Assembly: GCA_031271045.1 (NCBI GenBank) | Contig: JAISWO010000029.1 | Location: 49,034-113,033 of the forward strand | DNA from: Tannerellaceae bacterium | GTDB lineage: Bacteria; Bacteroidota; Bacteroidia; Bacteroidales; Tannerellaceae | Direction: 5' to 3' | DNA length: 64,000 bases | Notes under the pieces: generated by a model | What the model saw: the letters and a program-made list of their open reading frames with translations, nothing else | The model's database searches: none | Told to the model about the DNA's origin: nothing | Shown: in pieces, positions 27,788 to 36,603 of the stretch | Numbering within the stretch: position 1 is the first letter of the stretch | Layout of the letters: every line of letters begins with the position of its first letter | Program-made: the position numbers and the translations under genes

Positions 27788-30700
27788 ATGAGAAAATTGA
27801 TTCATCTAAAAAAGATATTATTATCATCGGTTCTATTTTTAAGCCTTTCGCCCTTCGCTTCCGGGCAAATGCTCCGAGATGCGCCGGGGTATCTCCGGAC
27901 AGAAGATATCACCGCTTGCTTTACTTATATGGGAGCCGTGAATTTTACCTCGGGCTACCGGTTCAGGACGCAGTATAGTTCAGCTACAAGTAACAGAATG
28001 CAGGGGTTCTCTATCCCTTTAGTGGCTGATCTGGATCATGACGGATACCCGGAAGTCATTGGCTTAGGCGTTCCTGATAATCATACAACTAATTTACATG
28101 GGGACTACACTGGTATCCAGATCTATAATGGACGGACGGGGGCCTTGTATAGCAAACTCACCTGGCCAGATCCTGCAACTGGTACCTATACACATTACGG
28201 TTATCACGGTTCGCCGGCTCCTATGACGCTTGTCGATTCCGACAGAGATGGGATAGTGGAACTAATTATGGCCTTCCCTAATGGTGGGGGGAACAGTGAT
28301 TATCATTGTACTTTAATGTCATATCTGTTGGTGCCACAAAAAACGAACGGAGTGACAACCAGCTACACCATGACACGGAATCTCAACTGGCCGTCTACTC
28401 CCCCCAAATACAATCTGGGAGGAAATAATAACTCATCGCAAATTGAGTATGAAAAGCCGCTGCCCACAGTGGTCGATCTGGACGGGGACGGAACTCCTGA
28501 AGTAGTTGTATACAACAAAGTATATAATGCTAAAACAGGTGCACCTTTAATGGTATTTGAATACCTGAATGGTCCGGATGCAGCGCATCCAACAGCTCAT
28601 GTGGGCTATGATCACGAAGCTACTCTTTATGACGACTATCTTGGGTTTAACTACGTCTATGATATTGACTTGGATGGCATTTATGATGTGGTAGCCGGAG
28701 GAAAGGTGTATAGAATAACGAAGCCCTCCGGGTTTAATTACACCACCATTACCGCGTCAGGTGTTGGGGATGGACGTACGGGGGTAGCGGATATTAATGG
28801 AGACGGTCTGCCGGATGTAGTAACAGTCTCAAGAGTGAGTGGAAGTCAGGTTAAAACTACGGTATGGAATCCGGGGTTTTTTCGGATGACAGAATATGGG
28901 CCTTCCGGCGTACCGATATTAGACGGATCGGGAAACTTCATACGCAATGCGACTCCTTATCCTTATATCATGGCAAATGTGACGTTTCCATTGACCCATG
29001 GTAATGTTACCGGATCTAATTCGTACGTATTTATAGGGGATATTGATGGCCGGCCGCAGACAGGGGGTGACGGGAAGATCCATCGTTTGCCTGAAATAGC
29101 CATATTAGCAGGAAAATATACTTACGGAGGCTTGGTACGGCATCCCAATATTGCAAATATAAGTACCGCAGATGGGGGTATCTCAAGCGCCACCTCCGGT
29201 ACAACAAACGGTGAAGGAGCCCTCGTGGCACTTACATGGGATGCCGCCGCCGCTCATGCAACCGATAACAATGTGAACAACCGATTGAAATTGTCGTTTA
29301 TTTTAGAACATAATGACCGTTCTGATAATACCGGATTTACCATGTTTGACTTTGACAACGATGGGAAACAGGAAATATGCTACCGGGATATGGAAACGTT
29401 GCGGGTTATCAAAGCAAAGCAGCCCTATGTTCCGATAAGCTATACCCATGGGGCTAATCCCGATGTTATTTTGTTTAAGGAAGATGTAAGATCGTATACC
29501 GGTTTTGAATATCCTGTTATAGCTGATATAGACAATGATGCGTCTGCTGAAATAGTAGTGATGGGACAAGATCAGGGCGGCGAAACTCAGACCCGCGGAT
29601 ATATTTATGCGGTAGGCGCTACCGGCGATAAATTCGCCCCGGCGTTACCGATATGGAACCAATATATGTACGATCCGTTTAAGATAAAGGCAGACAGCGT
29701 GACGACTCCTATCGGGCCGGCGGTCAACCGGCTGGATCCTGTATTTACTCTCCGCCGCGAGATAAAAGACGAACAAAACCAGGTGATAGACATTGTGGAC
29801 AGTTTTCAGCTCTTCAATGGCACATTGCAGCAAGTCCCTTATTTCACGGCCCAAACGCCCAGCTCGCCGGAACAGAAACTAAAGTTCGAGCCGATCGTTT
29901 ACAAAACAGCGGCCTTTGTGCTGGATACCAAAGAGACGAATATGAGCCTCAGACCTAAGATTGTGACGGTAGGAGCAAATAACTATGCGGAAATCTCCAT
30001 CGGTAACTGGGACATTGCCAAGACAGATGTCCCCGCCACTACACCTATCGCCGTGTACAGGAACAACGTGATTTCGCAAACCACATTTGTAAACAAGTAT
30101 TCCTTGAACAGCGCAAGCCTGCTGCATGAGACTTCGCCCGGAAGCGGAACCTTTGCCGCTCCTACAACTTCCTTTACCGGCCTTGCGCCCGGCGATACGG
30201 TCCGGATCCGGATACCTGTACCGGATGCAAACGACGTCTATTGGGTGAGGCTGGCCGACGATAGCGGAGGGGATCCCTGGGTGTGGCGCTTCGGCCTGGA
30301 CGCCGACCCGCTGGGAACGGAATCGAATCCCGTACTCGGCATAGGCGTAGGCCGCCGTCAGTACCGCGATTGCGACTGGAAAGACCAGAGTACGCGCGTG
30401 TCGAAATACCAGTCGTTCGACGATGCCGCTACCGTACAGGAGTTTCATTCGATAAAGATCTCTATCCTGGACAACGACTATCTCCCCGATGTCGCCCCCA
30501 ATGATTTCTATGACGGATTAGTCATTACGGACGACAGTATTTCCCTGCAACCGCAAGCAGGTTATCTGACCTATTCGGGGACGGGGCACAATGCGGCGAT
30601 AACCTATCACCACGATGCCCGCAATGTGTTGACCACCGGCATCGACTCGTTCGAATATACGTTCACCTTCCGGAATCCGGAATACAATCCTGTCCAGAAT

Positions 30701-32737
30701 ACGACGACGTCGGCGAAGGTCTACATCTACGTGCTCGAAAGCGCGACAGGCGGATTCTCGGCCTGCAACAACAGCACGACGACCGTCACACTGGCGCATA
30801 AGCCGCTGGGCTCACCGGGCGTACAGTTCAGTTGGTTCGACGAAGACGGAGAGACGCCAATGGGAACGGGCCTTTCGCGAACCATCCAGATGGGAGAGGC
30901 CGACTCTGTGTATATGATCCACCCAATTGTGAAAACAGGGCCTTACACTTCGGTGGACTTCCCCAACGGCAAACTGACCGTAACCTTAGTCAATCCCCTC
31001 GAGACGGCGACGATGCGGTGGACCGGACTGGTCGACCGCAACTGGAAGAATCCGGGTAACTGGGTCGAGGTCAAGGCCTCCTATGAATCGCCGGCCAGAT
31101 TTGCGCCTACGATCTGCGTCGACGTGATCATTCCCTCCGGGGCGACGAATTATCCGGAACTCTCCGACACGGTACAGTGCAAGGCCATCGTCATGCAAGA
31201 CCGGGCCATGCTCAAGAATCCGCACGTGCTTAAGTACAGCAAAGCCGCCGTCGAAATCAAGCTGACGACCGTCGAAAGGGACCGATTCATCATGTGGTCG
31301 GCGCCGCTGAAGAATATGTGGTCGGGCGACTACTTTGTGACCCGGCGAAGCGACGGCAAACCCAATTGGGGAGATACCTACATGATGTTCTTCCAGATGA
31401 AGAACCCCGATTATGCATCCGCGGTCGATTCGGTCTACACCATGACGGCGACTACCGGCCGGCCGAATACCACGCTGGGGCTGGGCAAATCGTTCAACTT
31501 CCGCCTGACGGCCACGGCGCTCAACCGGGATTCGATCTTCTCCTTCCCGCGAACCGAAACTCAATACATCGACGACAATAACACCAGTTACAATGTTGAC
31601 AGGGCAAACAGCAACCGCTTCGTCACCGACGGCGTCCAGGTTGCCGCCGATAAAACGTTTGAGTTCACCGTCCTCAATACGGCCGGAACGGGCGTCTACC
31701 CGCGCATCATACAAGTCGCCAATCCATACCTGGCCTGGCTCGACGTTAGCAAATTCCTTGCCGGCAACAGCACGGTGCTCGAGACCAACGGCTATGTTGC
31801 CTGGAACGGCGACATCAATTCCGACCTGGTGTCGTTCTATACCGGATCCCTGCAAAACCAGTTGCGATACTGGATACCGACCGACAAGCAGTCCATCACA
31901 GGCGTGCCGACCGGTATGATCCCGCCCCTGAAGTCCTTCTTTGTGATACGCAAAAGCGGAACACAGGCGCAAACGAATGTCTTGAAGATGTCGGCTGCCT
32001 GGACCACCACCTACGAGGGCGTGACGAATCCTTACAGCCTGAGGGCGGCAACGGAAGAGACGGCTATGCTGCGCATCAAGGCAACACAGGGAAGCAAGAA
32101 CAGCTCGGCAATCCTGCATTACAATCCCGAAGCGCATGCTTACTACGATGGCAAGGAAGATGTCACACGGCTTTTCTACGACGAAATACCCCTGGCTGTC
32201 TATTTCCTGACGCCCTGGAAAGATGCCCTGGCGATTTATTCCGATGCCGATTTCTCGACTCGTAATACAAACCTCGGACTGCGCGTGCGCGATGCGGGGG
32301 AAGTGACGCTGGAATTTTCGGGTATGGAGACTTTCGGGCACGATGTGTGGTTGGTCGACAAGGTGGCCGGTAAGGAAGTGAACCTGCAACAGGAGAACTC
32401 CTACGCCTTCACCGTCGTCAAGGCCGGCCGCGACGCTCTCGAACTGAACGATCGCTTCACTATCCGCTCACGATTCACCGGCAACGGACTGATCACCGGC
32501 AACGAACCCTCGCCCGCCGTCCTGCCTCAGTGGAACGTCTCCGCTCAGGATCGTTACATACGGATCCAATCCTCCTCGACAATCAGTCAATTGTTCATAT
32601 ACGATGTAATGGGCGCCCTGGTCTATCGTGCGAACGCCCCCTTCAATCATTTCCGCGTTCCTGTAAGCCAGGGCCTCTACATCGTCAAAGCGCTTCTCGA
32701 CAATGAATACAAAGTAGAGAAAGTGTTTGTGAAATAA
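27788..32737 (+). CDS. Giant T9SS-sorted protein with FG-GAP-like repeats (module B)
   Basis: A 1649-residue secreted protein with signal peptide to about SPFASGQ. The N-terminal 650 residues hold FG-GAP/VCBS-like calcium-loop repeats with D-x-D-x-D-G: ADLDHDGYPEV, VDLDGDGTPEVVV, IDLDGIYDVV, ADINGDGLPDVV and DFDNDGKQEI, suggesting a propeller. The middle resembles Ig/PKD modules. From about 1150 (FIMWSAPLKNMWSGDYF, NPYLAWLDVSKF, LKSFFVIRKSG) it parallels the 667-residue module A protein. A type A sorting domain ends in KVFVK. Probably a fimbria-linked adhesin. Confidence 0.8.
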   Translation: MRKLIHLKKILLSSVLFLSLSPFASGQMLRDAPGYLRTEDITACFTYMGAVNFTSGYRFRTQYSSATSNRMQGFSIPLVADLDHDGYPEVIGLGVPDNHTTNLHGDYTGIQIYNGRTGALYSKLTWPDPATGTYTHYGYHGSPAPMTLVDSDRDGIVELIMAFPNGGGNSDYHCTLMSYLLVPQKTNGVTTSYTMTRNLNWPSTPPKYNLGGNNNSSQIEYEKPLPTVVDLDGDGTPEVVVYNKVYNAKTGAPLMVFEYLNGPDAAHPTAHVGYDHEATLYDDYLGFNYVYDIDLDGIYDVVAGGKVYRITKPSGFNYTTITASGVGDGRTGVADINGDGLPDVVTVSRVSGSQVKTTVWNPGFFRMTEYGPSGVPILDGSGNFIRNATPYPYIMANVTFPLTHGNVTGSNSYVFIGDIDGRPQTGGDGKIHRLPEIAILAGKYTYGGLVRHPNIANISTADGGISSATSGTTNGEGALVALTWDAAAAHATDNNVNNRLKLSFILEHNDRSDNTGFTMFDFDNDGKQEICYRDMETLRVIKAKQPYVPISYTHGANPDVILFKEDVRSYTGFEYPVIADIDNDASAEIVVMGQDQGGETQTRGYIYAVGATGDKFAPALPIWNQYMYDPFKIKADSVTTPIGPAVNRLDPVFTLRREIKDEQNQVIDIVDSFQLFNGTLQQVPYFTAQTPSSPEQKLKFEPIVYKTAAFVLDTKETNMSLRPKIVTVGANNYAEISIGNWDIAKTDVPATTPIAVYRNNVISQTTFVNKYSLNSASLLHETSPGSGTFAAPTTSFTGLAPGDTVRIRIPVPDANDVYWVRLADDSGGDPWVWRFGLDADPLGTESNPVLGIGVGRRQYRDCDWKDQSTRVSKYQSFDDAATVQEFHSIKISILDNDYLPDVAPNDFYDGLVITDDSISLQPQAGYLTYSGTGHNAAITYHHDARNVLTTGIDSFEYTFTFRNPEYNPVQNTTTSAKVYIYVLESATGGFSACNNSTTTVTLAHKPLGSPGVQFSWFDEDGETPMGTGLSRTIQMGEADSVYMIHPIVKTGPYTSVDFPNGKLTVTLVNPLETATMRWTGLVDRNWKNPGNWVEVKASYESPARFAPTICVDVIIPSGATNYPELSDTVQCKAIVMQDRAMLKNPHVLKYSKAAVEIKLTTVERDRFIMWSAPLKNMWSGDYFVTRRSDGKPNWGDTYMMFFQMKNPDYASAVDSVYTMTATTGRPNTTLGLGKSFNFRLTATALNRDSIFSFPRTETQYIDDNNTSYNVDRANSNRFVTDGVQVAADKTFEFTVLNTAGTGVYPRIIQVANPYLAWLDVSKFLAGNSTVLETNGYVAWNGDINSDLVSFYTGSLQNQLRYWIPTDKQSITGVPTGMIPPLKSFFVIRKSGTQAQTNVLKMSAAWTTTYEGVTNPYSLRAATEETAMLRIKATQGSKNSSAILHYNPEAHAYYDGKEDVTRLFYDEIPLAVYFLTPWKDALAIYSDADFSTRNTNLGLRVRDAGEVTLEFSGMETFGHDVWLVDKVAGKEVNLQQENSYAFTVVKAGRDALELNDRFTIRSRFTGNGLITGNEPSPAVLPQWNVSAQDRYIRIQSSSTISQLFIYDVMGALVYRANAPFNHFRVPVSQGLYIVKALLDNEYKVEKVFVK

Positions 32738-32971
32738 GAAAGAAAGAAATTTCCCCGACAGGGAGACCCCATGCTCCGAAATGACGAGTAACAAGTACCG
32801 GAATTTATGTAGTTAATAATGTTCGCCGGCCAACTTGTACTCGTCATTTGTCGTTTTCCCGCCTCCCCTTCCCCTACCCTTCCCCGGCCTCTCTCCCCTC
32901 CGTTTCCCGTTTGTTCGTTACAAAGCCGTCGCCACCCCCACCCATTTCTTCGCAAAAATCTTCCCTGCCAC

Positions 32972-33008
32972 CTTTGGAAAAGCTTATTTTGTCACAGCAC
33001 ATTTCAAC
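32972..33008 (+). repeat. Isolated fragment of the 42-bp repeat family
   Basis: CTTTGGAAAAGCTTAT, then TTTGTCACAGCACA and TTTCAAC. The first and second parts match type A units of the array at 36600-37157; the last matches the start of type B units. It marks the left side of the AT-rich island. The rest of the gap 32738-33037 is a C/T-rich stretch with no gene visible. Confidence 0.8.
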
Positions 33009-33037
33009 GGATTTAAACCATGACCATTGTTTCTTTA

Positions 33038-33607
33038 TCAGTCGTTGAATTTTTGTCCCTTTATCTCTTTAATAAAGTCAATGAGCACAATATTCTTAGC
33101 CTTATAGTCAATAAGTAGTTTCCTAATTCTATCAACTTTCCCCTTGAAAGTTTTATCTTGACTCTCTTTTATATAAGAACCGTCCATAGGGAAAAACAAA
33201 TTTTTAGCAAGTTCTATTATCTCCAGATCATTTGCGCCAGCTGTAACTGTAACATAATCAATATAATTGTTAATTGCTTGTTTATAATCTTTTATTCTTG
33301 TCTTTCTTGATAGATGATTGATTATTCTTTGTTGAAGATAAAAAGCCATTATGCCAAAAACAAATCCAAGTAATGCGCCTAAAATAACTCCTGCATATTT
33401 TTCGTTCCATGTTTCTTTCTTTTCAGACATTGTGTCTTCAACTTTCAAGATGACATATTTATCTTTTATCAAACATCCATTCTCTACAAGGGTATCCATA
33501 TTACAGGCGTTATTGTTAAATGTAGCATTAACTATTACACTGTCATTTGAAGTGGCATTACACTCAAAAAGACAAAGACAGGTGACAAATAATACCCTGA
33601 GTATCAT
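33038..33607 (-). CDS. Single-pass membrane protein of the AT-rich two-gene cassette
   Basis: A 189-residue protein of unknown family. A hydrophobic N-terminus (about 1-18) looks like a signal peptide. Residues 19-70 would be periplasmic and contain three Cys (17, 35, 45). One transmembrane helix at about 72-93 (YAGVILGALLGFVFGIMAFY) leads to a charged cytoplasmic domain of about 95 residues. It starts 6 bp after the NTPase gene and shares its very low G+C, so the two form one operon. It could be a membrane sensor or effector partner; nothing in the sequence settles this. Confidence 0.75.
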   Translation of the reverse strand: MILRVLFVTCLCLFECNATSNDSVIVNATFNNNACNMDTLVENGCLIKDKYVILKVEDTMSEKKETWNEKYAGVILGALLGFVFGIMAFYLQQRIINHLSRKTRIKDYKQAINNYIDYVTVTAGANDLEIIELAKNLFFPMDGSYIKESQDKTFKGKVDRIRKLLIDYKAKNIVLIDFIKEIKGQKFND

Positions 33608-33613
33608 AAACTA

Positions 33614-35737
33614 TTAAATATTAAATATTGATTGAATTTTAGTTTCTATTTTCGCCCTCTCATCATCTATCCCTGCAAAATATGCCTCAATATTTGAAGT
33701 AAATGCCGAAATGGTTCCTCCAGAATTTATTGCTTTTAATTCGCCTTTAATATTTTTGATTATGTCTTCCATATTCGGCAATTCAATTTTAAGCATATCT
33801 AAGTTATCATAGACATCACTATATTTATTCTTTTCGTACTCTAATGCTGTTTTCAATAATGTCAAAAAATAAATAACAGATCGTCCTTTTTCTTTTATTA
33901 ATTTTCTTGCTGTACTTGAATATTCTTCTCCCTGAAATAAGAGATATGAATACCCTATGGATTGGTTTAATTTATAAAAATCAGCTTGATGCAGTATGTC
34001 GGGAAGGGGCAATAAATTATCATCAATCATTAATTGTAGATAATAAAACTTGAAAACCATTTCGTTTATAATGGTTGCCCCCTTTATTGATGTTTTTAGC
34101 GTTAGTTTATCGCTTTCATCTCTGATATATGTTTTTTTTACCTCTATAATGTTAGATTGATTTGAATCAGTTAGAGTTTTCAATATCATATCTATATATT
34201 TTTTCTCGTATATTTTATCTTTTCCTGTTGTGCTAAAAGTATCATAAATATCTTCAATAGTAGTTTCTATATTTTTAGATGTTCGTATATCTATAAATTT
34301 AATAATGAAATACTTTAGCCAATATGTGATTGGTTTAAAATGTTCGGCATTATAATTCATAAAAACATTAGTAATGACTGAACGATGGTCAGAATATAGT
34401 TGATATCCATGTAAAATAAAAGCCATTAACCCCACCGGTTCATTTTTTAAAAATCGGGCTGTATTAAAATAAGATATGTAACTGTAATTATTTAGATACT
34501 CCATCATCTCTCTCAATCCAAAATTAGTTAAACGTTGGATTGTAGCAATGAGATTGATACTCCTTTCCGTTTCCCCTGTATTAGGTTCTAAATAGTTAGC
34601 AATCTTTGTAATATGTTCTTTTATTTTTCCTTTTTTTTCATCATCGTATTGTGTATCTATTAAATCATTAAGCATTGTGAATCTTTTCGACAATATATCG
34701 TCCCATTTGTACTCTTTTATTATATAAGGATCACAAGTTGTATAAACATTAACGTGCGAAGTCCCCACCCCCATGTTTTTTGATTTTATGTACTCAAATG
34801 TATCTTTTCTCATCACGAATAACATATTTGCATATAATGAATCAAAGTATTCATCGAGATTTTTCACAAAAAACTTCACCAAATCGTCAATTTGTTTAGT
34901 TACTTCTCTGTTTTCTTCAATATCAAAAAAGTTGAGTTTTGATTTGTGATAAATAAAATCAATATTGTCTATCAATAATGCTAATTTCATATCATGCTTA
35001 TCATGTATATATGTGATAATTCTACTAAAATTGCTTTTTCGCTCTTCTTTAGAATTTTTATCTATGCGCTCTAATGTGTCAATATAGCTGTTCAAAGTCC
35101 TATCATTTGTCAATAACTGATCAAAATTCTTACGAACTATGGCTATAAACTTTACAATGATATAGCTTGCAATACTTTCAGTAGTTTCATTTTCTTGATT
35201 TTCAACATCAATTCTAATAAATATCAATTTGTCTTTATATTTAGAAAACTTTTTTGAAATCAAATAGTTGATAAAAGCAGTTTTGCCTACCCCAACATTT
35301 CCCAGCAGGAACGAAATCTTATTCTTATTTGCATTTTGTTTATCCAAAAACACATCTTCCATAAAAGCTTCTATACCAATTCTCTCAGGTGCTCCTTCTC
35401 TTTTAATATCAGCTTCATTGTAATATTGATTATAAAACTTTTTTGCTAATTCTGGATTTGTGTTTTTCTCATTATTATCATAATACGCCGCAGGATGTCC
35501 CTTGAACACATCTTTTATCAATTTTTCTGTACTTTTCAATATGTCTCCATCTTTCAATGGAGGACGCTCAATTGAAATAGTATGCTTGTTATCCTCTTCT
35601 CTTCTGTTAAACTGAAGATATTCACTTCTATTATCCATATTCATATTATTATTATTCATATTATCTATATTCAAATTTGTCGCACCTTTATTTGGTATCA
35701 CATGTGGCCTTTTGCCTACTTTACCCTTTTTCTTCAT
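33614..35737 (-). CDS. Large P-loop NTPase of the AT-rich two-gene cassette
   Basis: A 707-residue predicted ATPase. Walker A is GNVGVGKT (146-153) and Walker B is LALLIDNID (252-260). The block MLFVMRKD (about 305-312), with a conserved-looking Arg, is in the position of a sensor or arginine-finger region. No transmembrane helix lies between the Walker motifs, unlike KAP NTPases. The first 60 residues are Lys- and Asn-rich low complexity. The C-terminal 350 residues are helical with no recognised domain. Codon use is extremely AT-rich compared with genes on either side, indicating transfer. AAA+/STAND-like ATPases paired with small membrane proteins occur in anti-phage systems; that role is inference. 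Confidence 0.7.
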   Translation of the reverse strand: MKKKGKVGKRPHVIPNKGATNLNIDNMNNNNMNMDNRSEYLQFNRREEDNKHTISIERPPLKDGDILKSTEKLIKDVFKGHPAAYYDNNEKNTNPELAKKFYNQYYNEADIKREGAPERIGIEAFMEDVFLDKQNANKNKISFLLGNVGVGKTAFINYLISKKFSKYKDKLIFIRIDVENQENETTESIASYIIVKFIAIVRKNFDQLLTNDRTLNSYIDTLERIDKNSKEERKSNFSRIITYIHDKHDMKLALLIDNIDFIYHKSKLNFFDIEENREVTKQIDDLVKFFVKNLDEYFDSLYANMLFVMRKDTFEYIKSKNMGVGTSHVNVYTTCDPYIIKEYKWDDILSKRFTMLNDLIDTQYDDEKKGKIKEHITKIANYLEPNTGETERSINLIATIQRLTNFGLREMMEYLNNYSYISYFNTARFLKNEPVGLMAFILHGYQLYSDHRSVITNVFMNYNAEHFKPITYWLKYFIIKFIDIRTSKNIETTIEDIYDTFSTTGKDKIYEKKYIDMILKTLTDSNQSNIIEVKKTYIRDESDKLTLKTSIKGATIINEMVFKFYYLQLMIDDNLLPLPDILHQADFYKLNQSIGYSYLLFQGEEYSSTARKLIKEKGRSVIYFLTLLKTALEYEKNKYSDVYDNLDMLKIELPNMEDIIKNIKGELKAINSGGTISAFTSNIEAYFAGIDDERAKIETKIQSIFNI

Positions 35738-35833
35738 ACATTCTCAAAAATTACGTATAACATATTGATTTATATTTTTTCTCCAAATCGTATATATATA
35801 GCCTAAAACGTATATACCTTTAGGGTAAAACGC

Positions 35834-36215
35834 TTATATCTTTTCGTATTTCAGATTTTTCTGCATTTCCTTAATGTCAATACCCGGTCTGAAAACGACC
35901 TTGCTGTCTTTGATTAACGAAGCGTTGAACTTCGCTTCGGTTTTCCGCGCCTTCGCTGCTTACGCTTACCTGAAACGCGCCGAAATCGCCCAAACGGACA
36001 AGCTTGCCTTCAGCGAGGTTTTGTACAAGCACTTCGGTCAATGCCACCAATACCGCCTGCGTATCGGCAGGGCTAACAGTGCTTCGCGCCGCAATTTCTT
36101 TGCCCAACGCGCGCAATGTCGTGTCGCCCGCACTTTTCGCATTGGCGCACCATTTCTTTTGTTGCTGGGGTTGCAACGGATTTCCCCTTTCGCTTACAGT
36201 GTATCTTACTGCCAT
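35834..36215 (-). pseudogene. HU-family DNA-binding protein, frameshifted
   Basis: Starts MAVRYTVSERGNP and continues with TLRALGKEIAARSTVSPADT and EGKLVRLGDFGAFQVSVSSEGAE, the standard Bacteroidales HU layout. The frame then breaks at a run of four A (plus-strand T 35941-35944). In the shifted frame the expected C-terminus resumes: TEAKFNASLIKDSKVVFRPG to NLKYEKI, stop at 35834-35836. Removing one A restores about 126 residues. As written, the product ends early at 35877. It could be a genuine loss or a homopolymer sequencing error. Confidence 0.85.
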
Positions 36216-36303
36216 AGCTCTAATTTTTTAAGAATGAAACATCTAAAATTTGAAAGTGTAAAAGTACGAAAAGATTTGGATTATTCGCAAAAAATATTAC
36301 GTA

Positions 36304-36603
36304 TGGAATTTTTCGGGTTGAAACGCCCGCCCAATGCCTTTAATTGGTCTTTGGGTGCGGTATCCGTAATAATCCGTCATGGAATCACTTTCATCTTCGT
36401 GCAGTTCCGCCACGATTACCGCCTTTGCATTTTCGGGAATTAGTGTTTTCAGCCGTTCCCGTCCATGGCTCGTAACCGGTCGTCGCGTTCCTGCTCTTTT
36501 TGCCGCGCCTCCTGTTCTTCCCGTGCTTTGTACTCCGCCTCGCTGTAAAGTGCAAAAAGCTCGAAAGCATCCATAAATTGGAGGTTTTCATCATCGTAGT
36601 AAC
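36304..36603 (-). pseudogene. Truncated and frameshifted mobile-element protein remnant
   Basis: On the minus strand, YDDENLQFMDAFELFALYSE and a charged stretch continue, after a frameshift near the plus-strand 36450s, as RERLKTLIPENAKAVIVAEL and HEDESDSMTDYYGYRTQ. A third frame gives KDQLKALGGRFNPKNS, like the K-LGG-FN block seen in mobile-element-borne proteins of Bacteroidales. The 5' end is cut exactly where the 42-bp array begins (about 36600). It is a decayed gene; the family is uncertain. Confidence 0.55.

Noticed and set aside
30986-32389. 467-codon minus-strand frame opposite the giant T9SS gene
   Set aside because: It is antisense to a region encoding recognisable T9SS domains and has no family features.
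32819-33048. Three overlapping short plus-strand frames after the giant gene
   Set aside because: All come from a C/T-rich low-complexity stretch; none has a plausible protein sequence.
33614-35737. KAP-family NTPase or RADAR RdrA
   Set aside because: No transmembrane segments between the Walker motifs as in KAP, and no adenosine deaminase gene beside it as in RADAR. The family is left open.
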